Shown: positions 26,901-34,299 of the stretch, piece after piece
How the letters are laid out: each line of letters starts with the position of its first letter
Numbering within the stretch: position 1 is the stretch's first letter
Position numbers and translations under genes: made by a program
Source: an uncultured Flavobacteriaceae bacterium
GTDB lineage: Bacteria; Bacteroidota; Bacteroidia; Flavobacteriales; Flavobacteriaceae
Reading direction: 5' to 3'
Assembly: GCA_947498845.1 (NCBI GenBank)
Contig: CANMLX010000008.1
Coordinates: 57,846 to 121,845, forward strand
Length of the DNA stretch: 64,000 bases
Notes under the pieces: model-generated
Seen by the model: the letters and a program-made list of their open reading frames with translations, nothing else
Database searches by the model: none
Told to the model about the DNA's origin: nothing

Positions 26901-26979
26901 GGGCGTTTTGGGCAATGACTGTAGTATTACTTATGAAGAGTAATAATAATGTGATGAAGTATGTTATGTGTTTATTCAA
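23947..26979 (-). CDS. Two-component sensor: periplasmic beta-propeller + Y_Y_Y + LytS-type histidine kinase
   Basis: 1010 residues. A signal peptide (to about residue 24) is followed by repeated propeller motifs (GLPQSQVYDMVQDNMGYLWLGTQGGG, GLAVSHIRKTISD, GNIWAGSDGNG and others), forming two seven-bladed propellers. The Y_Y_Y domain lies at about 690-755 (IEYRYRLNKTDWSPW). A transmembrane helix at about 765-785 precedes the His_kinase domain with NPHFIFNVLNGIKAM, where the phospho-His sits, and NAIRHGIL. This is the reduced-phospho-relay version, in contrast to hybrid types that contain AraC. Propeller sensors of this plan usually respond to periplasmic glycans, but no polysaccharide locus adjoins. 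Confidence 0.94.
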   Translation of the reverse strand: MNKHITYFITLLLLFISNTTVIAQNAQLRAYTIEDGLPQSQVYDMVQDNMGYLWLGTQGGGLANFDGNTFKVWNQSNGLPSNYIHALHYSNDSLFIGTKRGLSIKLKNNFINIGAPQVNQFYKFKKVLYIATKKGIYSFSKNKQLQKTSIHPEIDNHSINTMLFDGVSYWIATNKALWKLSELKASASIKKIETNNFTSLVSYNNTLFAATFNDGILIIDTQNNDDAILMREPLRINSMSMHNDNELWIATDNDGITIINANTNSEITKLNPKNGLAVSHIRKTISDQQSNIWIATSGGGFYKYFQNSFKHYDRSTGLKGNRVYALHKANNGIWVSSAKGYLAQIDSLGIHRLPKINAFTNVKTRTITSDKRGNIWAGSDGNGLLFRETKTVDSLITTIIDSTTVTVDTLSRKVTKNYILNSENGFPSDWIRKVIVDNNHVWAATYSSGIIQFNYHTDNDSLVIHNTFNTKRGISDVLIKDIKKDPTGRLWYATQNGNLGYINQGKVTEFPSVLKSQIAIGTLLFNKDQLFVGTAGKGIWYSNLDAPDSFQKLKGEKKLYSENIYQLIFDDQGYLWAGTERGVDKIKLNLDNGIEDLYHFDRNDGFLGIETCLNAVDKDDKGNIWFGTIYGLTKYAPSTDSKAALRPKIYFTDIKEAYKSIDTIVLKNWVKTKKVLQLKPDQTQLSFSYKTIDIDHPNDIEYRYRLNKTDWSPWVKENQQSFAGLAYGKHVFTVQSRNNRWIESDPKTFHFFIDSPLYKKAWFQWTVIALAILSLLGLSLFYIRKIKLKNKTEHERLQMQNHLLSLEQKALRLQMNPHFIFNVLNGIKAMASSKPEKMNNTINSFAVLLRETLYNSRKEHIGLDQEIKTLKHYIEVEQLMAQKSFTYNITINTDPDPEEILIPPMLIQPFVENAIRHGILKGNKDGDLQIKFETSKDYLHCKVIDNGMGIFQSQKAKTKTDHQSMALTVTKERLESISGANAIQISEIKKNNGAIGGTNITFKIPLLTDY

Positions 26980-26997
26980 TTTATTTTATTGATAGTA

Positions 26998-27423
26998 TTA
27001 GTTTTCAGTACCACATTTAAGTTCATTCATAAATTCCTCAAAGCTATTTGCTATTTTTACAAACTGATCTTTAGGCTTGTGGTCTGACCATCTATTAACA
27101 TATACAGAGCCGTAGTCATGATCAGACATATTTATACAAAAATGCCATCCTCCTTGATCAAAAGCAAAAGGAAACCATTCTCCCCATCCAGCATCTTTGA
27201 ACTCTTTTGGTAATTTCATTACGTCTGTTGAATTAGAAAAAGCGCTTAGTATCCATTCGGTATTTTTATTATCTATATAAACATCTTCTTTTATTGAAGA
27301 GTTTCCATATTTAACAAGACAAAGTTTAACAAGTTCTGGAATTTGATTTTTAAACTCTTTTTGGGCGTGTCGAAAACTTCCTTCCCCTATTTTATCTCTC
27401 AATGTAAAATTCCTTAACTTCAT
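26998..27423 (-). CDS. SUKH (SMI1/KNR4)-superfamily protein, possible orphan immunity protein
   Basis: 141 residues. The central pattern WGEWFPFAFDQGGWHFCI, then YGSVYVNRWSDH and IANSFEEFMNELK matches SMI1/KNR4-like (SUKH) domains. In bacteria these are typically immunity proteins that neutralise contact-dependent or polymorphic toxins. No toxin gene is visible nearby. It lies 18 bases upstream of the propeller-kinase gene on the same strand, so it may be the first gene of that operon, which is an unusual place for it. A MITE-like element lies upstream. Confidence 0.75.
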   Translation of the reverse strand: MKLRNFTLRDKIGEGSFRHAQKEFKNQIPELVKLCLVKYGNSSIKEDVYIDNKNTEWILSAFSNSTDVMKLPKEFKDAGWGEWFPFAFDQGGWHFCINMSDHDYGSVYVNRWSDHKPKDQFVKIANSFEEFMNELKCGTEN

Positions 27424-27750
27424 ATTTATAATTAGCTATTACTTTCTAAGTTTTTTAATATTAATATAGTTGTTAACAAATATAAAACAAACCTCATTTT
27501 TATAATTAAGAGGATTTCTAATATCAAACGAACTGCAATTGTGTTTGATTTAAAATAGAGTAAATATAATACCAAATAAACTATAAAGTTATGCTAAAAA
27601 CACACAGTTGCTTTTTTCTCTTTTGAAGCTATGAGATGTCTGCATAGCATAGCTATGTAAGCATTACCACAATAAAGAAAGAGGAAAAATGAACACGTAT
27701 TTTGGCGTAATTATATGAATTATTTGGTATGAGTACTTGATTTAATGCTT
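27424..27750. other. Intergenic region holding a MITE-like element
   Basis: Apart from the element at 27569-27730 this 327-base region has no gene, repeat or terminator that I can support. Confidence 0.5.
27569..27730. mobile_element. MITE-like element with 31-bp terminal inverted repeats
   Basis: The left end (27569-27599, beginning ATACCAAATAAACTATAAAG) and right end (27700-27730, ending ATTATTTGGTAT) are imperfect inverted repeats with about 24 of 31 matching positions. The 162-bp element has no coding frame. Compatible with a non-autonomous transposon that borrows a transposase; none is in the window. A target-site duplication is not certain. Confidence 0.65.
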
Positions 27751-29208
27751 TTATTTACTCAATTTTCCAATCATTTTCTTCGAATGATTAATTGCTCCTC
27801 GAGCATGACTTGGAGCTAACTCAATAACTTTTTTGAAATTTTCAATTGCCTTTTTGTTATTTCCATTTGCTCTATAATATTCAGCCAAATCAAAAAAACC
27901 GCCATAATAACTCGGGAATTGAGATATAAGAAGTTTACAGATATTGAAACAATTTAAGCTTTCTTTTTTCTTAAAATAACTATAGGCTAGCATACTTAAA
28001 TTTTTCTTATTTATGTCGTATTTGTTTTTATCACTAATTAATTTATCGTAATATTCTTTAATATGTTCACTTCCATTTATATTAATTTCCTTTTCTATCA
28101 TTACATCTATAGGCATTGGGAATTTATTTTTTGAATATAAACTAGCCAAAGCAAGTGCCCCTTGCCTTAATTCCCTACCATAGTGATGTGAATTAGTATA
28201 AATAGCTACTGCTATTTTCTCTGAAGGAATACGTAATACCGAACTTCTAAAGCCAATAGAGCTCCCTGTATGCCAAACATATTTCTGCTTATTATTAAAT
28301 GCCACAAACCATCCAAAACCACAACCACTTTCTTGAGTTTTACCATTTTCATCCCAACTAGTAAAAGCATCGTTTTTTAAATCGGGTGTAATTAATGTGT
28401 TTTCACTAAGGTTTTTATCCCAAAGATAAAAATCGTTAACAGAGGAGTAGACACCCCCATCACCTTGAACAGCAGAAGTAAGGCTTTGATCTTTTCTTTC
28501 AAAAATGGTATCCTTAATTTTATAACCAAATGCACGGTTTTTTATTTCTAAGTTTTTTAGATACACAGTGCTATTTGACATACCTATTTTTTGAAAAACC
28601 TCATCATCCATAAATTGTTTAAAAGACTTTTTTGAAACTCTTTCTACAATTTGCGACAATATTGCATAACCTGAATTACTATATTTAAATTTAGAATTAG
28701 CTGTAAATATTAGGCTATCTTGTTCTTTTAAAAGAGTTAAGATGTCTTTATCTAGAATTTGTTTTTTTGAATTTTTGGGATACAATTTTTCGTAACTCTG
28801 CAACCCTGATCTATGAGTTAATAAATTTTTTATTGTAATTTCTTTTCCATAATCTGGAAACTCAGGTATAACCTCTGTTAATTTTGTTTCATAAGTTAAT
28901 TTACCTTGCTGTATTAAAATTAAAATGGACATTGCCGTATATTGTTTTGTTACAGATGCAAGTCGATAATTAGTTTTAGAATTAGCCAAAATTTTATTTT
29001 CCAAATCGGCGTATCCAAAGCTTTGACTCTTTTTTACTTCCCCATCTTTAATAACAACAAAACTTGCGCTCGGTTTTTCACCAGTGTAGTTTCTAAATAA
29101 AAAGTTTATTAAATCTTCTTTATCGTTTTTCTTTTTAGTTATTATTTGAGATGGTTTACATCCAGTAATAATAAGTAAAAAGGCTAATGTTAAATATGTA
29201 TATTTCAT
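27751..29208 (-). CDS. Lipoprotein serine hydrolase, class C beta-lactamase fold, with TPR-like tail
   Basis: 485 residues. The signal ends in a lipobox (IITGC). The class C beta-lactamase/penicillin-binding fold shows the nucleophile motif SVTK in LASVTKQYTAM, the YSNSGY Tyr-Xaa-Asn motif and a C-terminal WHTGSSIGFRS triad, all as in esterase/peptidase members. A tail of about 100 residues carries a TPR-like pair (NKKAIENFKKVIELAPSHARGA). Probably acts on peptides, D-Ala-containing peptidoglycan fragments or esters; genuine beta-lactamase function is not supported. A second paralogous enzyme gene lies upstream past a decayed gene. Confidence 0.88.
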   Translation of the reverse strand: MKYTYLTLAFLLIITGCKPSQIITKKKNDKEDLINFLFRNYTGEKPSASFVVIKDGEVKKSQSFGYADLENKILANSKTNYRLASVTKQYTAMSILILIQQGKLTYETKLTEVIPEFPDYGKEITIKNLLTHRSGLQSYEKLYPKNSKKQILDKDILTLLKEQDSLIFTANSKFKYSNSGYAILSQIVERVSKKSFKQFMDDEVFQKIGMSNSTVYLKNLEIKNRAFGYKIKDTIFERKDQSLTSAVQGDGGVYSSVNDFYLWDKNLSENTLITPDLKNDAFTSWDENGKTQESGCGFGWFVAFNNKQKYVWHTGSSIGFRSSVLRIPSEKIAVAIYTNSHHYGRELRQGALALASLYSKNKFPMPIDVMIEKEININGSEHIKEYYDKLISDKNKYDINKKNLSMLAYSYFKKKESLNCFNICKLLISQFPSYYGGFFDLAEYYRANGNNKKAIENFKKVIELAPSHARGAINHSKKMIGKLSK

Positions 29209-29215
29209 TTTTTAA

Positions 29216-29575
29216 TTAGTTATAAATATCAAAATCTTCAAATGGTATGACACCAAAATCTTTTTTAGAGCAAACAGTTTATTTGATGTTTTCGGGATCA
29301 CTAATATGAAAAGAAATACCCACTTTTTTGTGAAGAAATCAATTGTTTTGTCTTTTAAGTATTTGTATGTAATAATTTCTGTCCATCTCCAATTACTACC
29401 ACCATAGTGCTCCACCGAAAAGTAACCATTTTTAATCGTTATACCTTCAAAAGGATCACTAAAAATGCCTCCACAATTATGGCACAGTACAGTATTATTA
29501 TTATTATGAGCTACTTTTTTTAAATTTCCATAGGAGTTTCCTATTAAAATTAATAAAGGTCTTATCCTAGTTTTT
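29216..29575 (-). pseudogene. Decayed gene remnant between the two serine hydrolase genes
   Basis: The open frame (formal start 29598, antisense-generated, discounted) has a well-formed core RPLLILIGNSYGNLKKVA... VLCHNCGGIFSDPFEGI ... FSVEHYGGSNWRWTEIITYKY. The +1 frame then continues with FHISDPENIK, a stop, and TVCSKKDFGVIPFEDFDIYN to a natural stop at 29216-29218. That is the expected C-terminus of the same protein after a frameshift and an extra stop. The N-terminus is missing and overlaps the next gene's end. It is therefore a truncated, frameshifted gene of an uncharacterised secreted-protein family. Confidence 0.7.
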
Positions 29576-31231
29576 TTACTGCTTTTCAAACCAAACATTT
29601 AAGGCTCTTGTGTTTGATATTCTTATCCCAGTAATGATACTATTAGAATTTCGAACGATATCTACAGAACCAAAATCTACAATTTTAAAATGTTCCGTGT
29701 TTATAAGCTTTATCAAGAAAGAACCATGTCTAGCATGATGCGCTGTTAAGTGTTGTTTTTTAAGAATGATATCTATTGTGCTTTCTAGTTCTGGACTATA
29801 AAACTTACCAGTATAATCATTTAAATTGATGTTAGATACATTCTTAACATTATCTCTTTTAGCATCTGATTTTCTTCCATTGAAATACTCACTAAAAAGT
29901 TGTGCAGTATTGTTTTTTAATTTTGAAAACACAAATTGCTTATTTAGTTTTTTAGGCGATTCATATATATTACCTTTAGTTTTATATATATTATATTCAA
30001 AATTATCCCATTCTTGAAATACATGTAATGCTCCATTTTTTATGCTAACATGAACGAAACGACCAGACAGCGTTTTATATTTTCCAACTAATTGTTCTGG
30101 AGAAAAAATGACTTTACCTAAAGGAATCTTTGGTTTTACACTTTTTTTAGTTGTTTTAAACTTATTTTTTAATAAGATATTAGCGATTTTGGGTTCTATC
30201 ATTTTTACTTTAGATGATGAGAAATTAGATAATATCACGATACTTAGTTGTTCTTCAGGATAATGACTTGCTGTTGACTGCCATCCACTACCACCGCCAT
30301 TATGGGATATTTTAGTATGATTTTTAAAGTTGCTTATTCCCACTCCAAAAGCGTAGCTATTTTTGCTACCATCATTAAGCGTATCGGTAGTTTTAAGCAT
30401 TTCAAAAGATGTTTCCCAATTGGGAGCTGGCGTACTAAAATTTTGAAGCCAATGTAATACATCTGTTGTTGTTGAACGTAAGTTTCCTGAACCAGTGTAA
30501 TATTTAGACCTTTGGGGTTTATAAAAAACATCTATACCATGGTAGGATGTGGCATTTTTTTTAATTACACGATCATATTTATCCTCTACATACGTATTTA
30601 CCAGTTCTAAAGGCTCAAAAATATTTGATGTCATCCATTGGGAAAACTCTTGTTTAGTGACATTCTCAATGATTTTAGCCATAAGTATATATCCTGTATT
30701 GCAATACAAATACTTGTCTCCAGGAATAAAATTTAATTCTCTTTGTTTTAACATAAAGCGATATACATCATCATTGGTTATAGGATCTTGTCTTCTCCAA
30801 CCAGCTAAATTAAGTAGGGCATTAGAGCTACGCATACCACTTGTGTGATGCAACATATGGCGTATGGTTATGGTATGACCAAAATCTGGCATATTGGGTA
30901 GATACTTCCTTATGTCATCATCTATAGAAAGCAACCCTTTCTCATGAAGTTTTACAATGCCCATAGCTGTAAATTGTTTAGAAACAGAAGCAATGTTGAA
31001 TTTAGTTTCTGTAGTATTTGGAACCTCATATTCTAAACTCGCTAAACCAAATGCTTTTGAATAAATGATTTTCCCGTTTTTCATAATACCTACAGTGCCT
31101 CCTGGATGATTTTCTGTTGCCCAAGGAGCAAATAAATTATCAATTTTTTGAACTGTTTCGTTGCTTAATTGTGCATTTAAGGTGTTTAAAATAAAATAAG
31201 AAAGTAATAAAAATTGAAATTTTAGTTTCAT
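29576..31231 (-). CDS. Secreted serine hydrolase, class C beta-lactamase fold, with C-terminal extra domain
   Basis: 551 residues with a signal peptide (MKLKFQFLLLSYFILNTLNAQ). The catalytic motif SVSK in IASVSKQFTAM, the YCNTGY motif and the SHNGGGSGWQS segment mark the penicillin-binding/esterase-like fold. Beyond about residue 360 a C-terminal beta-rich domain follows (GKYKTLSGRFVHVSIKNGALHVFQEW, and a second YTGKFYSPELESTIDI), resembling DUF3471-type tails in such hydrolases. It is likely periplasmic or extracellular. It overlaps the remnant of another gene at its 3' end, which looks like the result of a deletion. Confidence 0.88.
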   Translation of the reverse strand: MKLKFQFLLLSYFILNTLNAQLSNETVQKIDNLFAPWATENHPGGTVGIMKNGKIIYSKAFGLASLEYEVPNTTETKFNIASVSKQFTAMGIVKLHEKGLLSIDDDIRKYLPNMPDFGHTITIRHMLHHTSGMRSSNALLNLAGWRRQDPITNDDVYRFMLKQRELNFIPGDKYLYCNTGYILMAKIIENVTKQEFSQWMTSNIFEPLELVNTYVEDKYDRVIKKNATSYHGIDVFYKPQRSKYYTGSGNLRSTTTDVLHWLQNFSTPAPNWETSFEMLKTTDTLNDGSKNSYAFGVGISNFKNHTKISHNGGGSGWQSTASHYPEEQLSIVILSNFSSSKVKMIEPKIANILLKNKFKTTKKSVKPKIPLGKVIFSPEQLVGKYKTLSGRFVHVSIKNGALHVFQEWDNFEYNIYKTKGNIYESPKKLNKQFVFSKLKNNTAQLFSEYFNGRKSDAKRDNVKNVSNINLNDYTGKFYSPELESTIDIILKKQHLTAHHARHGSFLIKLINTEHFKIVDFGSVDIVRNSNSIITGIRISNTRALNVWFEKQ

Positions 31232-31313
31232 GCCTTGGTTGTTGTTTGTGAATCTTTAGATGTATACCTAACGAATACAATTACGCACAAGTATAAGCGA
31301 GTTCAATTTTAGT

Positions 31314-32351
31314 TTATAAAGAATTATAAAGTAGGGTATCTTCTAAATCTGCGTTTCTGTATTCATTATTACCATTGTCCATAACAGGCTCTAATACGCA
31401 AAGCACTGTTGTTTTTCCGTTGATGATAAGAGTGTTTCCTTTTATCTTACTACGCCAACGGTATTTTTCAATTGGGATGTTTAAGTTGTAGAGTACATCT
31501 GAGAGCTCTGGTGATTCTACAATCCAATTCATAATGGCATTTCTGTCTTTTAACTTTGGGATATCATTAGGATCATCAAAAGTGAATTCCCAATCAATGG
31601 GAATATTAAATTTATAGCTGTAAATGGCTCCAACATTGCTTTCTTGCCTTGTTTTTAATGCTTTAAACCAGTTAATGTTGGTATTAGGATATCTCTTTTT
31701 AAAGGCTTTAGAGAGTTGTAAAGGTCCTGGAGATTCTGCAGTAGGGTAGAAGCCATAATAGGGTTTCGCTAAATAATGATCGGCATATTTACCGCCAAAA
31801 ATATTAAAATAAGAAGAGGCATATATCTTAGGTGTTTTTGTACCAGTAAAGGTTTGTTTAAGTTCTTGTAATAAGGCTTGGTTTTCTCCTAATCCGCAGG
31901 AATGAAAAATGATTTTGGTGTTGTTAGAAATCCCATTTTGTATAGCTGCTATTTTATGTTCTTGTTTAGCTAGTTGTAAGCTTTTTGTGGTGATACGTTC
32001 GCCGGTTTCGTGTGTTTTTAAAGACATCCCTCGCCATGCATTGCTATGACTTACTATGTGGATGTTGTTAAAGGTCTTGTTTTGAGAATTCGTGTTAAGC
32101 CACTGTATAATATCGTTTATTGAAAACAAATGCTCTACAAGCGTTACATTTTGGTTTTTAAAATAGTTTTTAGCATTGGCGTAGTAGGTATTATCACCTT
32201 CGTCAAAACCTGCAATAAATACAAGAGGTTTATCTGTTTTTTGAGTTTCTATAGGTAAAGCAAGTGCCGTTTCCGGAGCTTCCTGAAACGGCTTCTTGCA
32301 ACCAACTAGTACTACTAAAAACAATAGTATGATGTTATTGAATGTGTTCAT
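31314..32351 (-). CDS. Lipoprotein with a His/Cys dyad, caspase-fold-like candidate
   Basis: 345 residues. Signal ends in lipobox LVGC (Cys18). A hydrophobic strand KPLVFIAGFDEGD starts the domain. IHIVSHSN places His102 at the end of a strand, and IIFHSCGLGEN places Cys152 after a second strand. The strand-His ... strand-(S)Cys-Gly layout is what caspase/CHAT/gingipain-like cysteine peptidases show, so a peptidase is possible; this is inference from pattern. Further C-terminal segments (YYGFYPTAESPGPLQL) are unassigned. The gene starts 3 bases after the SH3 protein's stop, so it is the last gene of a three-gene unit. Confidence 0.6.
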   Translation of the reverse strand: MNTFNNIILLFLVVLVGCKKPFQEAPETALALPIETQKTDKPLVFIAGFDEGDNTYYANAKNYFKNQNVTLVEHLFSINDIIQWLNTNSQNKTFNNIHIVSHSNAWRGMSLKTHETGERITTKSLQLAKQEHKIAAIQNGISNNTKIIFHSCGLGENQALLQELKQTFTGTKTPKIYASSYFNIFGGKYADHYLAKPYYGFYPTAESPGPLQLSKAFKKRYPNTNINWFKALKTRQESNVGAIYSYKFNIPIDWEFTFDDPNDIPKLKDRNAIMNWIVESPELSDVLYNLNIPIEKYRWRSKIKGNTLIINGKTTVLCVLEPVMDNGNNEYRNADLEDTLLYNSL

Positions 32352-32354
32352 GTT

Positions 32355-33251
32355 TTAGAAATCAATATTAGTAGCTATGGCATCATTAGAAACTTGAGGC
32401 ATGTCTTCTTTTTTAACCAATTTACGTCCATCCCACTTGTAGAAGTTGGTAATATACTCTTTAACATTAGTAGCTATTTCATTTTCTGTTTCAGCTACAT
32501 GCGTGGTTAAATTTGTTTTAAGGATAATGGTGCTCTTTTTACCTTCCATATCGGATGGGAAAATAAAATCTTCATTTTTACTATAATTAGCATCTGAATA
32601 ATCCATTAAGCTTGCCACATTACTAAATTTACCGTTATTCCAGAAAATATAGGTTTTACCAACTGTTGCATTGTTTTTAGTATTTGGAATATCCAGAACA
32701 ATAATGTCTTCTACATTAAACAGCCCTTTGTTACCAATGTTTTCCATGTTTAAAGGCACAGGTTGGTGACCATCAAATACAATTCTATCTAATTCAACGC
32801 CATTTTTAAAGGCTCTAAGTTGGTGCTTGTTTTTTATAACACCTGCGTCGTTAGTTTTTACACTTTCAAAGCCATAGACAAACTTTACATCGTGATAGGC
32901 TTGACTGCCAAATGTTTTTTGAGCAATAAGGCCGCCCCAAACCCATCCTTCATCGGCACCTGTACTCACACGATACCAGTGGCTTTTAATGCCGTTTATA
33001 ATCTCATAATCGGCTTTCTTTTCCCATAACACAAGTTTTGTACCGATATCCAAAATAGCTAATCGCTTACTTTTTAATGATGGTTTTTCACGTAAGTAGA
33101 CTTTATCTCCCATAAGGTATTCATAAGATACTTCTTCTATAGGTGTAGATTGATCTACTGTTGCAAAATGTACTTCTGGTGTTGTTTGACCAGATAATTG
33201 CGTCATTACCAATAGGCTTAAGGCTAAAATGCTGTTTTTTAAATTTTTCAT
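32355..33251 (-). CDS. Secreted protein with a bacterial SH3 domain
   Basis: 298 residues with a signal peptide (MKNLKNSILALSLLVMTQLSGQ). The segment VSYEYLMGDKVYLREKPSLKS ... GTKLVLWEKKADYE ... WYRVSTGADEGWVWGGLI is an SH3b-like fold (residues about 42-110), which usually binds peptidoglycan or peptide in the periplasm. The rest is a beta-rich domain ending NFYKWDGRKLVKKEDM. Its tail (EDFIFPSDMEGKKSTIILKTNL) is paralogous to the tail of the next gene's product (NHYTFPSQTFGKENTILTTK). Middle gene of a three-gene unit, 3 bases before and 37 bases after its neighbours. Confidence 0.75.
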   Translation of the reverse strand: MKNLKNSILALSLLVMTQLSGQTTPEVHFATVDQSTPIEEVSYEYLMGDKVYLREKPSLKSKRLAILDIGTKLVLWEKKADYEIINGIKSHWYRVSTGADEGWVWGGLIAQKTFGSQAYHDVKFVYGFESVKTNDAGVIKNKHQLRAFKNGVELDRIVFDGHQPVPLNMENIGNKGLFNVEDIIVLDIPNTKNNATVGKTYIFWNNGKFSNVASLMDYSDANYSKNEDFIFPSDMEGKKSTIILKTNLTTHVAETENEIATNVKEYITNFYKWDGRKLVKKEDMPQVSNDAIATNIDF

Positions 33252-33288
33252 AGTGTTTAAATTTTAAGTGTTAATACTAATTTTAATT

Positions 33289-33858
33289 TTAATGTGTCAC
33301 AGTTACTGCGTAACTATTGTCAAAGTCATTGTAATTATCATCCCAAACCATTTGTTTTAGAACCTCAATGTCTTTTATATCGTATGCTTCGTTATAGTGA
33401 GCTTTTGTTGTTAAAATGGTATTCTCTTTACCAAATGTTTGACTTGGAAATGTGTAGTGATTAGACGCCAGAGTATCTTCGCAATACACGTTCTCTATTG
33501 CTGGTAGCGAAACATAATCGCCATCTGTTGTCGCCAAGAAGTAATAGGTCTCTACATGAGCGCAACAAGCGACATACTCAACATCTACTTTTATAACTTC
33601 ACTAATATTTTTTAGATTAGGATTTGATAATGTAGTGACGTTTAATCCTTCAAAAAGATCAAAATCTTCTATTTCTATAGTGGCAATCTTATTAGAGGCA
33701 TCGTTTGTTGCTACAATATCAATTAAGCTGAAACCGTATTCTTGTTGTTTTGTAGTTAATTTATTTACAGCTATGTATTTATCTGTTTCTTGAAAGTCCT
33801 GTGCTTTGGCATATTGAAATCCGAATACTAAAGCTAAAATAATGATGTAATTTTTCAT
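33289..33858 (-). CDS. Hypothetical secreted protein, first gene of SH3/His-Cys operon
   Basis: 189 residues, family not recognised. A signal peptide (MKNYIIILALVFGFQYAKAQ) is clear. Its second half (SNHYTFPSQTFGKENTILTTK ... EVLKQMVWDDNY) is related to the second half of the SH3 protein encoded next, so the two probably share one domain. Two Cys (VACCAHVE) and one CEDT are present. The promoter at 33893-33963 lies directly upstream with the double-repeat architecture shared with two other genes. A role in envelope stress or surface remodelling is speculation. Confidence 0.65.
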   Translation of the reverse strand: MKNYIIILALVFGFQYAKAQDFQETDKYIAVNKLTTKQQEYGFSLIDIVATNDASNKIATIEIEDFDLFEGLNVTTLSNPNLKNISEVIKVDVEYVACCAHVETYYFLATTDGDYVSLPAIENVYCEDTLASNHYTFPSQTFGKENTILTTKAHYNEAYDIKDIEVLKQMVWDDNYNDFDNSYAVTVTH

Positions 33859-33892
33859 GATATATTTTTTAGGTTGTTACATTTCTATACCT

Positions 33893-33963
33893 CAAAATTA
33901 CAGCAGAAGTACAGCTAAATTTGGACTGCTTTAGTATTCGTTGGGGCTAAACTAGAATTCGTT
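33893..33963 (-). promoter_or_regulatory. Double-direct-repeat promoter A
   Basis: Minus-strand -7 element TAATTTTG (plus 33893-33900) matches TAnnTTTG. Upstream lie TAGTATTCGTT (33932-33942) and TAGAATTCGTT (33953-33963) on the plus strand, with a period of 21 bp. The proximal repeat begins 32 bp from the -7 element. The start codon at 33858 follows about 28 bases after the expected start point. Confidence 0.85.
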
Positions 33964-34137
33964 TTGTATCATACGTTTGTCACATAGTTTAGTGTGGTTT
34001 CAGTGAAAAATGCACGGTAGTTAATGCTTATGAAAGTGTTCAATAGGCCTTATCTTGTATGTATTTCGCTTTAGCTTCTAAAAACTTTTGACACGAATTA
34101 CACGAATTTACACAGATTTGATTACGTATTTCACCTA

Positions 34138-34184
34138 GCAGACTTTCAGTCTGCGAACAAAACCTATGGACTTAAAGTCCATAG
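34138..34184. repeat. Pair of perfect palindromes (REP-like)
   Basis: GCAGACTTTCAGTCTGC (34138-34154, 7-bp arms, 3-base loop) and CTATGGACTTA/AAGTCCATAG (34164-34184, 10-bp arms around one base) lie ten bases apart. Just upstream (34090-34120) is a direct repeat ACACGAATT-ACACGAATT. Dispersed repeats of this kind occur widely in this phylum. Confidence 0.55.
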
Positions 34185-34223
34185 TGGTTTAGTTAAGAAT
34201 TGGTATAAGGTATAAAAGAAAAA

Positions 34224-34250
34224 CCTGCAAGATGATCTAAATCTTACAGG
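34224..34250 (-). terminator. Terminator of the VIT-VWA gene
   Basis: CCTGCAAGAT (34224-34233) pairs with ATCTTACAGG (34241-34250) with one mismatch. On the minus strand it is followed by a U-rich tract from the A-run at 34216-34223. It lies 50 bases after the VIT-VWA stop. Confidence 0.7.
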
Positions 34251-34299
34251 CTTTCTCCCCTAGAAAAGGGCTCTAACACAACTAACTAACCAATTAAAT

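Larger units (their letters stand above)
33859..34299. other. Intergenic region with promoter, repeats and terminator
   Basis: This 441-base region is explained by promoter A (33893-33963), a repetitive block (34090-34184) with the direct repeat ACACGAATT, two palindromes, and a terminator at 34224-34250. No gene is visible. Confidence 0.6.

Noticed and set aside
29576..29598. Start codon of the apparent 128-residue protein at 29598
   Set aside because: The first residues come from the other frame of the neighbouring hydrolase's 3' end; only the part from about 29575 downward resembles a protein family.
31232..31313. AACGAATAC upstream of the serine hydrolase as a fourth double-repeat promoter
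   Set aside because: Only one half-site, in the opposite orientation, with no TAnnTTTG at the required distance.
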